A DNA stretch of 64,000 bases. Origin: Opitutia bacterium UBA7350 (GTDB lineage Bacteria; Verrucomicrobiota; Verrucomicrobiia; Opitutales; Coraliomargaritaceae). This document shows, one piece after another, positions 10,755 to 19,111 of this stretch (its first letter is position 1; each line of letters begins with the position of its first letter). A model generated the notes under the pieces. That model had not been told where the DNA came from, made no database searches, and was given only the letters and a program-made list of their open reading frames with translations. The translations under genes were made by a program, and so were the position numbers. The stretch spans positions 124,001-188,000 of the forward strand of contig CATINC010000017.1 of NCBI GenBank assembly GCA_949524905.1. The letters are read 5' to 3'.

Positions 10755-11101
10755 GTGCAAAATTGGAATTAAAGAAATTATCAGGCGGTCTGTTTAAAGC
10801 GTTGTACTTAAAGATAAGGATGAGGGACCGCAAGCTGCGAGTTTTGTGTGAAAACTATCATATGGATTGAGGGCGCTTTAAGGCTTTAACTTTATGCTAG
10901 TCGGAGCGGGTTCTTTCAGATAGCTTGCACTTTCTTAACCGCTAATTTGGCGGTTTTTTGCTTCAAGGGGGATCCCGAATTTCTTGCGGCATTTTTATTT
11001 TAACGCCTTGAGTGCGCAGCACTCAGCTATCTAAGGTTTCGCAGGATCGGGTCTCGTTTTTATTAATTCGATGCCTGTGGAGCAGATACAGGACTCTATT
11101 T
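10755..11101. other. Gene-free region before the helicase, with a second hairpin
   Basis: These 347 bp hold no convincing gene. Short open frames here lack coding character. The region contains a terminator-like hairpin at 10937-10959 and would form the leader of the helicase gene, or could contain an independent small RNA ending at that hairpin. I see no tRNA or known riboswitch. Confidence 0.5.
10937..10959 (+). terminator. Terminator-like hairpin in helicase leader (possible attenuator)
   Basis: AACCGC (10937-10942) pairs with GCGGTT (10950-10955) across a 7-nt loop and runs straight into six T residues (10954-10959). It is about 180 bp beyond the groEL terminator and 143 bp before the helicase ATG. 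It would therefore end either a small RNA or an attenuated helicase leader. The stem is only 6 bp. Confidence 0.55.
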
Positions 11102-12421
11102 ATGAAATTTTCTGAACTCGGACTTCGTCCGGAATTGGTCGAAGCTGTTGAAGCTAAGGGCTACACCACACCATCACCGATTCAAGCGCGCGCAATTCCC
11201 GCAGTGCTTGAGGGTCGCGATGTTTTGGGTGGAGCGCAAACAGGTACGGGTAAAACGGCGGCTTTCAGTTTGCCAATGTTGCAGTTGCTAGCGGCTTCGG
11301 AATTTAAGGGTCAGCATAAACGTCCTAGGGCTTTGGTTTTGGCGCCAACGCGTGAGTTGGCGGCACAGGTGCACCAGAGTATAAAAGATTACGGGGATCG
11401 CATGAATTTGCGCTCGGTGGTCATTTTTGGTGGAGTGGGTTTTCAGCCGCAGATTGATCGTTTGCGGCATGGTCTGGATATCATTGTGGCGACGCCGGGT
11501 CGTTTGTTGGATTTGTGCCAACGTGGCGAGGCGCAGCTTTCGGGGGTTGAGATTTTGGTCTTGGATGAGGCGGATCGGATGTTGGACATGGGCTTTATTC
11601 ACGATATCAAGAAAGTCTTAAAGTTAGTGCCTCGGGAACGGCAGAATCTCTTTTTCTCGGCGACGTATTCAAACGAGGTGAAAAAGCTGGCAGATTCGAT
11701 GTTACAAAATCCGGTCGAGGTCGAAGTAGCGGCTCGCAATGCTACCGCAGATCGGGTGGATCAGGAAGCTTATGAGGTGGGTCAAAAAGCGAAGGCGCAA
11801 TTTCTTGCGGACATGATTCAAATAGGGGATTGGTCGCAGGTTTTGGTCTTTACTCGTACGAAGCACGGAGCCAATCGCTTGGCGAAACATTTAGATGGAC
11901 AGCGTATCGCGGCGATGGCGATTCACGGTAATAAGAGTCAGTCGGCGCGCGAGAAGGCCTTGAGTTTATTTAAGTCAGGTCGGATTCGAGTTTTGGTAGC
12001 GACCGATATAGCGGCACGGGGTTTGGATATCGCGGATTTGCCGTATGTTGTGAATTATGAACTCCCCAACATTCCAGAGGATTACGTACACCGGATTGGA
12101 CGCACGGGTCGTGCCGGAAAAGCGGGTCAGGCGGTCTCACTCGTGAGCGATATTGAGGAGGGTTATCTTTGGGACATCGAAAAATTACTTAAGAAGGAAA
12201 TTCCACGCTATAAACTTAATAGCGGGGGTGAGAAGGTAGCGGTTTCAAAACCGGCGACGCGTTCAAATTTAAAACGTCCTGCACCCGGGCAAAATCGTCA
12301 AAGCCGTGGCGGTAGCGGTCGTGGTGGCAATAACGGTGGCAGACAAGGTGGCGGACGTTCGGGTTCTGCTCGCTCAGGTGGCGGTTCTCCACCCCGTCGT
12401 TCGCGTGGGCGGAATCGCTAA
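11102..12421 (+). CDS. rhlE: DEAD-box ATP-dependent RNA helicase, RhlE type
   Basis: This 439-residue RNA helicase probably acts in ribosome assembly or RNA decay and is often cold-induced. The Q motif region ([14 protein letters not shown]), Walker A AQTGTGKT (residues 45-52), [12 protein letters not shown] (about 155), the SAT motif and [13 protein letters not shown] (about 330) are all present. The C-terminal 60 residues form a Gly/Arg/Ser-rich RGG-like tail likely to bind RNA. ATG 11102 is chosen because [15 protein letters not shown] is the normal RhlE start. An upstream in-frame GTG at 11012 would add an atypical 30-residue leader. Leucine codons are mostly TTG/TTA, unlike the preceding chaperone genes. 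It converges with uxaC. Confidence 0.93.
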   Translation: MKFSELGLRPELVEAVEAKGYTTPSPIQARAIPAVLEGRDVLGGAQTGTGKTAAFSLPMLQLLAASEFKGQHKRPRALVLAPTRELAAQVHQSIKDYGDRMNLRSVVIFGGVGFQPQIDRLRHGLDIIVATPGRLLDLCQRGEAQLSGVEILVLDEADRMLDMGFIHDIKKVLKLVPRERQNLFFSATYSNEVKKLADSMLQNPVEVEVAARNATADRVDQEAYEVGQKAKAQFLADMIQIGDWSQVLVFTRTKHGANRLAKHLDGQRIAAMAIHGNKSQSAREKALSLFKSGRIRVLVATDIAARGLDIADLPYVVNYELPNIPEDYVHRIGRTGRAGKAGQAVSLVSDIEEGYLWDIEKLLKKEIPRYKLNSGGEKVAVSKPATRSNLKRPAPGQNRQSRGGSGRGGNNGGRQGGGRSGSARSGGGSPPRRSRGRNR

Positions 12422-12459
12422 CTATTCGACGTCAGCCGGATGCTTTTTTGTATCTGTTG

Positions 12460-13854
12460 CTAAAGCTTAAAATAAGCCTTGGCGTTATGATGACAGATGC
12501 CGTTGATGAGATTTTGCATCGGCGCGTCGGCAGGTATGCGTCCACTTTCAATATCTTGACCCAAGAGGTTACAAAGGAGGCGGCGGAAATACTCGTGCCG
12601 AGGGTAAGACATGAAGCTGCGGGAGTCCGTTAGCATGCCAATGAAGCGGGCTAGGAGACCAAGATTGGAAAGGGCATTGAGTTGTTGGGTCATACCTTCA
12701 AGTTGATCGAGGAACCACCATCCACTGCCAAATTGAACTTTGCTGGGCACGCCGGCCTCAAAAAAGTTGCCACACATTGTGGCAAAGGCGTAATTTTTAG
12801 CGGGGTCGAGATTATATAGTATGGTTTTGGGAAGTTTATCGCGAGCGGAAAGTTCGCCAAGCATTAGGGCGAGACCTTTGATTTGATCGCGGTCGTCAAT
12901 AGAGTCGCACCCAGCATCCGAACCGTCGTGTTTAAAGACCGCTTGGTTGACGTTGCGGATGGCTCCGAGATGGAGTTGCATAACCCATTCTTTTTCTGTG
13001 TAACGCTCGCCGAGCCAGCAAAGCATATAGCCCATAAATGCATCCGCTTGTTGATTGCTGAGGGCTTGACCGCAGCGAGCCTTTCCAAAGGTGGCAGCAG
13101 CCTCTGTTGTAGAAGCAATGGATTGCGGGCAGGCTGGGAGTCCATGGTCGGAAGCGACGCAACCGCGGGCATTGAAGTACTCGATGCGCTGAGTGAGGGC
13201 GCATTGAAACTGTTCGAGATTACTGCAGTCAAGGCCGCTCACGGTTGCAAGTTCGTCAGTCCATTCATTCCAGCTAGTGCTATTTTCAATAGCTACCGCG
13301 CGGTCAGGTCGAAAAGTCGGTAAGACGCGAGCAGGGCATCCAGAATGCTCCAGTTGCTTGTGGTGTTGAAGGTCTTCGGTCGGGTCATCGGTGGTGCCGA
13401 TCATTTCCACTTTAAATTTTTCGAGTATGCCCCATGTGGAAAGGGCATCGTCTGCAAGCGCTTCGTTTGCCTCCTCCCAGATAGCGGGTGCGGTTTTTTC
13501 ATTTAAGAGCGTATCGATATTAAAGTAACGCTTTAGCTCAAGATGCGTCCAATGATAGAGAGGATTACGCAGGGAGTACGGAACGGTGCGGGCATAAGCG
13601 AGAAATTGGTCGTAAGGCTTCGCCTCGCCAGTGCGGTAAGTATCGGCTTCACCATTGAGGCGCATCGCACGCCATTTGTAGTGGTCGCCCGCTAGCCAAA
13701 TGTCGTAGAGGCAATTGAATCGACGGTTTGCCGCGAGGTCAGCGGGGTTGAGGTGACAATGATAGTCGATGATGGGTTGAGACGCTGCATAAGAGTGGTA
13801 CAAATCCTGAGCAGTATCACTCTCGAGTAGGAAATCTTCGTGGATAAAGGTCAT
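12460..13854 (-). CDS. uxaC: Glucuronate isomerase (uronate isomerase)
   Basis: This 464-residue enzyme matches the UxaC length of about 470. It interconverts D-glucuronate with D-fructuronate and D-galacturonate with D-tagaturonate. The amidohydrolase-like metal motif DYHCHLNPADLAANRRF occurs near residue 30, and AWRxxRxNGEA-type helices and TDSRSFMSYPRHEYFRR near the C-terminus are typical. It is the last gene of a tight five-gene operon, 17 bp after the sugar kinase. Its place there defines the operon as a uronic-acid pathway, probably fed by glucuronic acid removed from algal polysaccharide. Confidence 0.96.
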   Translation of the reverse strand: MTFIHEDFLLESDTAQDLYHSYAASQPIIDYHCHLNPADLAANRRFNCLYDIWLAGDHYKWRAMRLNGEADTYRTGEAKPYDQFLAYARTVPYSLRNPLYHWTHLELKRYFNIDTLLNEKTAPAIWEEANEALADDALSTWGILEKFKVEMIGTTDDPTEDLQHHKQLEHSGCPARVLPTFRPDRAVAIENSTSWNEWTDELATVSGLDCSNLEQFQCALTQRIEYFNARGCVASDHGLPACPQSIASTTEAAATFGKARCGQALSNQQADAFMGYMLCWLGERYTEKEWVMQLHLGAIRNVNQAVFKHDGSDAGCDSIDDRDQIKGLALMLGELSARDKLPKTILYNLDPAKNYAFATMCGNFFEAGVPSKVQFGSGWWFLDQLEGMTQQLNALSNLGLLARFIGMLTDSRSFMSYPRHEYFRRLLCNLLGQDIESGRIPADAPMQNLINGICHHNAKAYFKL

Positions 13855-13871
13855 GGCGCAAAGAAGTTAAT

Positions 13872-14981
13872 TTAGCGGTCGACGCGAGCGCTGCCCCCTA
13901 TGAGTAGTTTCTCGACTTCGGCGAGGCTTGCCATGGAGGGGTCGCCGGGAGTTGTCATCGCGAGAGCACCATGCGCACAACCGTAACTCACCGCTTGTTG
14001 AGGGTCGTTATGCTCCAAGAAGCCATAGATGAGGCCACTTGCAAAACTGTCGCCGCCGCCAACTCGGTCGTAGATTTCGAGGATTTCACTACCCTGAAAT
14101 TTACGTGTGGGTTCATAGAATTCACCGTCGTGCCAAACAAGGGCACTCCATTCATTCAGGGTAGCAGTCTTGGCAGTTCTAAGGGTGGTGGCAGTGGCTT
14201 TGAAGTTTGGAAATTCTTTTACGGCCTTTGCGATCATACGCTTGAAACTTTCTGCTTCGATCTGAGTGAGGTTTTCATCCACGCCCTCAATTTCAAATCC
14301 AAGACAGGCGCTGAAGTCTTCTTCGTTGCCGATCATGACGTCAACATATTGTGCAATCTCGCGGTTAACCGCTTGGCATTTTTCAATACCTCCAAAGTCC
14401 TTCCAAAGCGAAGGGCGGTAGTTGAGGTCGTAACTAACAAGGGTTCCATGTTTCTTGGCAATTTTGATAGCTTCAATGACAACTTCAGGTGTGCTCTTTG
14501 AAAGGGCTGCATAAATTCCGCCGGTGTGAAACCACTGTGCTCCAATTTCCCCAAAGATTTGTTCCCAATCGATATCGCCTGCCTGCATCTGGCTTGCAGC
14601 GGTATGACCGCGGTCAGGAGTGCCGCGTGCTCCCCGAATCCCGAAGCCACGTTCGGTAAAATTAAGACCATTGCGCACTTTGCGACCGAGGCCATCGTAA
14701 TCTTTCCATTGGATGAAATTGGTATCGACTCCGCCCTGCATAATGAAGTCCTCCACCAAGCGGCCAATGGGATTGTCTGCAAAGGCCGTAACCGCCGCGG
14801 TTTTTAGGCCGAAGCAACGGCGAAGACCGCGGGCGACATTGTATTCACCGCCGCCTTCCCAGGCGTTGAACTGACGTGCGGTATGAACACGTCCCTCGCC
14901 AGGGTCGAGTCTCAACATGATCTCGCCTAGGGAGATACAGGCATAACGGCAGCTTTCTGGGTTTTTAATTTCAAGAGACAT
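13872..14981 (-). CDS. kdgK: PfkB-family sugar kinase, probable 2-dehydro-3-deoxygluconokinase
   Basis: This 369-residue ribokinase-family enzyme begins MSLEIKNPESCRYACISLGE. The in-frame ATG 14981 is preferred over an upstream start that would add 13 atypical residues. The substrate-side GGGEYNVARGL motif near residue 55 and the catalytic DRVGGGDSFASGL motif near residue 325, with the catalytic Asp in GGGD, are both present. The VGGGDSF variant is common in KDG kinases. KDG kinase would phosphorylate 2-keto-3-deoxygluconate to KDPG. It lies 11 bp after the Ldh_2 gene and 17 bp before uxaC. No KDPG aldolase is visible in the window, so substrate assignment rests on context. Confidence 0.8.
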   Translation of the reverse strand: MSLEIKNPESCRYACISLGEIMLRLDPGEGRVHTARQFNAWEGGGEYNVARGLRRCFGLKTAAVTAFADNPIGRLVEDFIMQGGVDTNFIQWKDYDGLGRKVRNGLNFTERGFGIRGARGTPDRGHTAASQMQAGDIDWEQIFGEIGAQWFHTGGIYAALSKSTPEVVIEAIKIAKKHGTLVSYDLNYRPSLWKDFGGIEKCQAVNREIAQYVDVMIGNEEDFSACLGFEIEGVDENLTQIEAESFKRMIAKAVKEFPNFKATATTLRTAKTATLNEWSALVWHDGEFYEPTRKFQGSEILEIYDRVGGGDSFASGLIYGFLEHNDPQQAVSYGCAHGALAMTTPGDPSMASLAEVEKLLIGGSARVDR

Positions 14982-14992
14982 GGCATTAAATG

Positions 14993-16063
14993 TTAAGTGT
15001 TTAAGGGTACGGCACCGCACTCAGTGGCGATTAAATTTAAAGCTTCTATTTCGGCATCAGAAAAAAGAAGGCCGCCAGCGTCATGGCATTTTTTAGCCCA
15101 TCCAGCCTCTAGTTGCCCAGGAAGGAGGCAGTTTTCATTTCCGTGACCGAGAATGTCCTGAATGACAGCTTTAACATTTGCTGCTTGATTACGGTTTTGA
15201 GCGAAGATGCCTGAATTGAGGGCATCGGGATGGATCACCTTAAAATAAAAAGTGGGGGTTCGTTTTTCTCCAGGAGGAATTTCACGACTGCGTAGCGTTG
15301 GTAAGCTCCCGCCGATGAAACCTGCTACGATTTCATTAATGAGAGAGAGTCCATATCCTTTATGTTCTCCGAAAGGGATGAGGGCTTCAACTTTGGCAGG
15401 ATCGGCGGTGAGGTTTCCTTTGGCGTCTACCGCAGAGCCCTTAGGAAGCTCTGAACCCTCGCGCAAAAATTGCTGGACTCGGCCCATTGAGACCACACTG
15501 GTAGCCCAGTCGATAACGATAGGAAAACCGATGGCTTCGCAGGTAGGGAAACCCCAACTGTGCGGGTTGGTTCCGAGAGTCGGAAATTTACCCTTATAAG
15601 GAACGACTTCGGCGAGCGCGGCAGTACAATTGGTGTAGGCGATGTAGCCGCGTTTGGCGGCATCCATGACGTAACCTCCGCCCCATAGGTAGTGGAAAGC
15701 GTTGTCCACCGAGACTTGCCCGATACCGTATTGCTCGGCTAGTTCAATGGCACGGTTCATTGCAGCGTATGCGGTTGCTTGTCCAAGTTTTTTATTAGCA
15801 TTCCAGACCTCACTCGCACCAAAACGATTATCAACCACCTCAATTTCAGCGCCAGGAACGCAACCGCCGGCTTCACTACCAAAGAGGTGATCCAGGTGTA
15901 AAGCTTTTATGGCGTTGTGGGTGCGAATGCCGTGACAGGTTGCGTATTCAGAGAAGCGTGCCGCAGCTTCGGCTTCGGAGGTGTCGAAGCCACGCTGCAG
16001 GTAAGCGGCTTTTACAATAGCGTTATGGTCGGCGGGTGCGATGACTTGGAAATTTTCTGTCAT
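14993..16063 (-). CDS. Malate/L-lactate dehydrogenase family (Ldh_2) oxidoreductase
   Basis: This 356-residue protein belongs to the Ldh_2 family of NAD(P)-dependent dehydrogenases, which includes ureidoglycolate, L-sulfolactate, malate and 2,3-diketogulonate-type enzymes. Typical features are the catalytic-His region CHGIRTHNAIK, the TNPHSWGFPT segment and PFGEHKGYGLSLINEIVAG. It sits in the uronate operon between the 2-hydroxyacid dehydrogenase and the KDG kinase with 11-12 bp gaps. A role in reducing a keto-uronate, or in oxidising a hydroxyacid from the same substrate, is plausible but not proven. It is not a classical FAD or NAD lactate dehydrogenase. Confidence 0.85.
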   Translation of the reverse strand: MTENFQVIAPADHNAIVKAAYLQRGFDTSEAEAAARFSEYATCHGIRTHNAIKALHLDHLFGSEAGGCVPGAEIEVVDNRFGASEVWNANKKLGQATAYAAMNRAIELAEQYGIGQVSVDNAFHYLWGGGYVMDAAKRGYIAYTNCTAALAEVVPYKGKFPTLGTNPHSWGFPTCEAIGFPIVIDWATSVVSMGRVQQFLREGSELPKGSAVDAKGNLTADPAKVEALIPFGEHKGYGLSLINEIVAGFIGGSLPTLRSREIPPGEKRTPTFYFKVIHPDALNSGIFAQNRNQAANVKAVIQDILGHGNENCLLPGQLEAGWAKKCHDAGGLLFSDAEIEALNLIATECGAVPLNT

Positions 16064-16075
16064 GGGTGATGGCGT

Positions 16076-17056
16076 TTAAATGAGTGCTTTCGGCGGTGGA
16101 CATTTGTTAACCTGTGCGTGGGGTGCTTCTCCACGGAGCAGCATAAGGAGGTTTTCGGTAGCTTTAGTGGCCTGACGAATGACACTCTCATGAGTACGGG
16201 AACCGATATGCGGCGTGATGAGGGAGTTTGGGGCATGTAACAAAGGGTGATCAGCGGATGCAGGTTCGATATCAAGAACATCGGCACCGTAGCCCCCAAT
16301 ACGTCCCTCTTGGAGCGCCCTCACCATAGCATCTACCTCCACAAGTTCACCGCGGCTGCAATTTATGACTACCGCGGTGGGTTTCATTTGTGAGATGGAA
16401 TCTTTGGAGATAAGTCCCTCGGTTTCTGGGGTGAGGTTCGTATGCAGTGAAATGAAATCACTTTCACTAAAAATCGGATCAAGATCCATCGCGCGTTGAA
16501 TCTTATGTTCTTGGGCAAAAGCTTCGGGCCAGTAGATATCTTGGGCAATTACTTTCATCCCAAAGGCGTTTGCTCGTAGTGCCACTTCTCGACCAATACG
16601 ACCCAAGCCAATGATGCCAATCGTTTTGCCCGAGATTTCGTGGCCGGTCTGGCGTTTCCAGAGCCCTTCTTTGGTCCATTGTACATGCTCAATTAGGCGC
16701 TTACTCAAGGAAAGCATGAGCATAAAGCAATGCTCCGCTACGGTGGTGTGATTGACCCCCGGAGTGAAGGCCACCGGAATTCCCTTTTCGCTGGCAAACG
16801 CCACTGCGATTTTATCCACTCCGATCCCATATTTCGAAATTATTTTCAGACGGGGCAGGGCTTTCTCGATGACCGCTTTGCTGATGACGTCATCACCGCA
16901 AAGAAAAGCATCGAAATCACCTGCCAACTCAAGCATGCGTCCCTCTGAAAGCGGGCCGCGCTCGGTCACGATTTTCGCACTGGAACTTGCCAGTAGGGCA
17001 TGGTGTGGTCCTGGAGTGTCTTGATAAGAAGTCGTCGTCAGTAGAATACGTGTCAT
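16076..17056 (-). CDS. D-isomer-specific 2-hydroxyacid dehydrogenase
   Basis: This 326-residue NAD-dependent dehydrogenase resembles phosphoglycerate and glyoxylate/hydroxypyruvate reductases. The Rossmann motif GIIGLGRIGREVALRA is centred near residue 155, and catalytic Arg/Glu/His positions lie in INCSRGELVEVDAM, EPASADHPL and the C-terminal TPHIGSRTHES. It lacks the C-terminal ACT domain of biosynthetic SerA, so a catabolic role is more likely. It is second in the uronate operon, 14 bp after the SDR gene. The substrate may be a uronate-derived 2-keto acid. Confidence 0.88.
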   Translation of the reverse strand: MTRILLTTTSYQDTPGPHHALLASSSAKIVTERGPLSEGRMLELAGDFDAFLCGDDVISKAVIEKALPRLKIISKYGIGVDKIAVAFASEKGIPVAFTPGVNHTTVAEHCFMLMLSLSKRLIEHVQWTKEGLWKRQTGHEISGKTIGIIGLGRIGREVALRANAFGMKVIAQDIYWPEAFAQEHKIQRAMDLDPIFSESDFISLHTNLTPETEGLISKDSISQMKPTAVVINCSRGELVEVDAMVRALQEGRIGGYGADVLDIEPASADHPLLHAPNSLITPHIGSRTHESVIRQATKATENLLMLLRGEAPHAQVNKCPPPKALI

Positions 17057-17070
17057 ATAAGTATGTTGTG

Positions 17071-17877
17071 TTAGACTCCGGAATAAATACCGAAGCCGCC
17101 GTCAATGTGGAGTACTTGTCCGGTTACAAAGCGGGCCGCGTTGGACAGGAGGAAATGAATTGCTCCACAGACTTCCTCCGCTTCGCCAAAACGCCCCATT
17201 GGAGTCTGGTCGATGATTTGTTGCCCACGCTCAGTGAGCGTGCCGTCCTCTTTTAGTAAGAGGGCGCGGTTTTGATCGCCTACAAAGAAGCCAGGGCAGA
17301 CTGCGTTCACTCGAATGGTGTCGCCATACTTTTTGGCAAAGTCCGTTGCCATCCATCGCGTCAAGTTATCCACTGCAGCTTTGGCATTGGAATAGCCAAG
17401 TACTCGAGTGAGCGCCTGAGTCGAACTGGCAGAAGAAAAGTTCACAATCGAGCCGTGGCCTTGCTTGGAGAAATGTTGACCGAAAATCAATGAGGGCAGG
17501 AGGGTTCCATGCAAATTCAACCGGAGTACCTGATCGTAATCGTTCAGATCTAGATCAAAAATGGTTTTGTCTGGTGTAATGGTGGCACCTGGCATGTTGC
17601 CGCCAGCTCCGTTTACAAGGCCGTCCAGACGATTGTATTTTTCAAGAATCGCCTGCAAGGCGTTTTCCAGTGCGGCACGATCAGTAACATCGCAGGGGAA
17701 AGCGGTTGCCTCCGAGTCCAGACCTTCGATGGCCGTCTCCAGTTTGGACTTTGTTCGGCTAATGAAAGCCACTCGTGCGCCCTGCTTGGCAAGATACCGG
17801 GCCGCTGTGCCTGCGAGCGCACCACTTGCTCCGGTCACTGCAATAACTTTACCTGCGAGATCAAATGTTTCATTCAT
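17071..17877 (-). CDS. SDR-family oxidoreductase, probable D-mannonate/fructuronate reductase
   Basis: This 268-residue classical short-chain dehydrogenase has the cofactor motif TGASGALAGTAARYLAKQG, the NGAGGN strand, and the catalytic Ser (NFSSASSTQ) with YSNAK as the Tyr-Lys pair. ATG 17877 (MNETFDLAGKVIAVTG) is preferred because extension to 17997 adds 40 atypical residues and would overlap the divergent regulator. As first gene of the uronate operon it most likely reduces D-fructuronate to D-mannonate, the step after UxaC, as SDR-type mannonate oxidoreductases do in other bacteria. Mannonate dehydratase (UxuA) is not in the window. Confidence 0.82.
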   Translation of the reverse strand: MNETFDLAGKVIAVTGASGALAGTAARYLAKQGARVAFISRTKSKLETAIEGLDSEATAFPCDVTDRAALENALQAILEKYNRLDGLVNGAGGNMPGATITPDKTIFDLDLNDYDQVLRLNLHGTLLPSLIFGQHFSKQGHGSIVNFSSASSTQALTRVLGYSNAKAAVDNLTRWMATDFAKKYGDTIRVNAVCPGFFVGDQNRALLLKEDGTLTERGQQIIDQTPMGRFGEAEEVCGAIHFLLSNAARFVTGQVLHIDGGFGIYSGV

Positions 17878-17912
17878 CGGTTTAAGATAGCGCTTTTCCC
17901 AAAAAAAACATA

Positions 17913-17948
17913 TTGCAAAATAAAACAAAAAATTGCATAAATGCGCAA
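17913..17948. promoter_or_regulatory. Direct-repeat operator for the XylR-like regulator
   Basis: In the 71-bp divergent gap, ATTGCA occurs twice in the same orientation, with TTGCA at 17913-17917 and 17933-17937, 20 bp apart. AraC-type proteins bind such direct repeats about two helical turns apart. The second copy is also half of a loose TTGC/GCAA inverted pair reaching 17948. The site would control both the regulator and the uronate operon. Confidence 0.5.
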
Positions 17949-19058
17949 ATGTCTCGCAATCGAAAAGTTCTGATGCTTCTTGGTAGCTACGATGCACTTG
18001 CGCACGCTGGCATAGCTAGGGCTGCACGCGAGTTGAATTGGCACCTCGATGTAAGCCTCCTCAAAACCTTTCAATTTCCGGTTCGCTGGGAGGGCGAGGG
18101 TATCATCACCTCCCTTAACCAAAGTCAGCGTCTACTTTCCTTCATTCGTAGAGCCAAACTGCCCACCGTTGATTTATCTACTTGGCGCAGTGATATTAAA
18201 TGTGCTCGTGTCGCTGCTGATAACGAAGCCATCGGGCGGGCTGCGGCAGAACACCTAGTCGCGCTTGGACATCAGAATTATGCTTGGTTTGCGCTGAGTC
18301 GTAATCCAGTGGGAGAAGCTCGCTTCAAGGGTTTTCGGGAAGCCTTACCTTCTACTGTTCAACTTGCCCGCCTTGACGGACGCGGAGCACAGTTGCATGA
18401 GACAACCTATAAACGTCTGAAATCCAGAGCAGTTCCCTTGGCGGTTTTTTGTAAGAGCGACGATGAGGCTGCCTGGCTTCTGAACCTTTGCCTTAATCAT
18501 CAAATTCGGATACCTGAAGAGATCGCGATTTTGGGCGTGGATAATAACCCTCTTATTTGTGAGTACCAACCAGTCCCGCTTTCCTCCGTCAATCATGACC
18601 TCGAACGCATTGGCTATGAAGGCGCCCTTCGCTTGGATGCTTTGATCGAAGGCGCGCAATTTCCCGGACCACTTCTCATCCCTCCCCGTAGTGTGACTCA
18701 ACGCCAGAGTACCGATGAACTAGCGGTATCAGATCCTGCGGTGCGCATTGCTCTGGAATACATGCAGACCCAACTACGTCGATCCATTGGAACCGAGGAT
18801 ATTGCTCGTGTTGCCGGAATCTCTCGACGCAGTCTCGAAATCCGCTTCAAGGAACAAATGCATGTAAGTGTCCACGAAAGACTTATCGAGACCCGCCTCT
18901 ACAATGCCATGCAACTCTTTGCGGATAAAAGCCACTCTATTACCGACATTGCTGCTCTTAGCGGTTTCTGTAATGCTCCGCATTTTACCCGAACTTTTAA
19001 GAAAAAACACGGTACCACGCCTTTAAAATACAGGAAGCAATTTTTCCAAATGGATTGA
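17949..19058 (+). CDS. XylR-like regulator: sugar-binding domain fused to AraC DNA-binding domain
   Basis: This 369-residue regulator joins an N-terminal LacI/periplasmic-binding-like ligand domain (about residues 5-260, with AADNEAIGRAAAEHL and ILGVDNNPLICEY) to a C-terminal AraC helix-turn-helix pair (about 270-369, with IGTEDIARVAGISRRSLEIR). This is the XylR-type architecture, which usually activates pentose or uronate genes when sugar binds. ATG 17949 is chosen over TTG 17913. It is divergent from the uronate operon, its likely target, and the direct repeats at 17913-17948 are its probable binding site. Confidence 0.9.
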   Translation: MSRNRKVLMLLGSYDALAHAGIARAARELNWHLDVSLLKTFQFPVRWEGEGIITSLNQSQRLLSFIRRAKLPTVDLSTWRSDIKCARVAADNEAIGRAAAEHLVALGHQNYAWFALSRNPVGEARFKGFREALPSTVQLARLDGRGAQLHETTYKRLKSRAVPLAVFCKSDDEAAWLLNLCLNHQIRIPEEIAILGVDNNPLICEYQPVPLSSVNHDLERIGYEGALRLDALIEGAQFPGPLLIPPRSVTQRQSTDELAVSDPAVRIALEYMQTQLRRSIGTEDIARVAGISRRSLEIRFKEQMHVSVHERLIETRLYNAMQLFADKSHSITDIAALSGFCNAPHFTRTFKKKHGTTPLKYRKQFFQMD

Positions 19059-19111
19059 GGCGCATTGGGTAAGTGGGCCTAGGTCTTTGGGGTATATTTT
19101 TGGAGTGAGAT

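Noticed and set aside
12422-12459. A terminator between the converging helicase and uxaC genes
   Set aside because: Only weak, imperfect pairing and a short T-run are present; no stable hairpin could be drawn.
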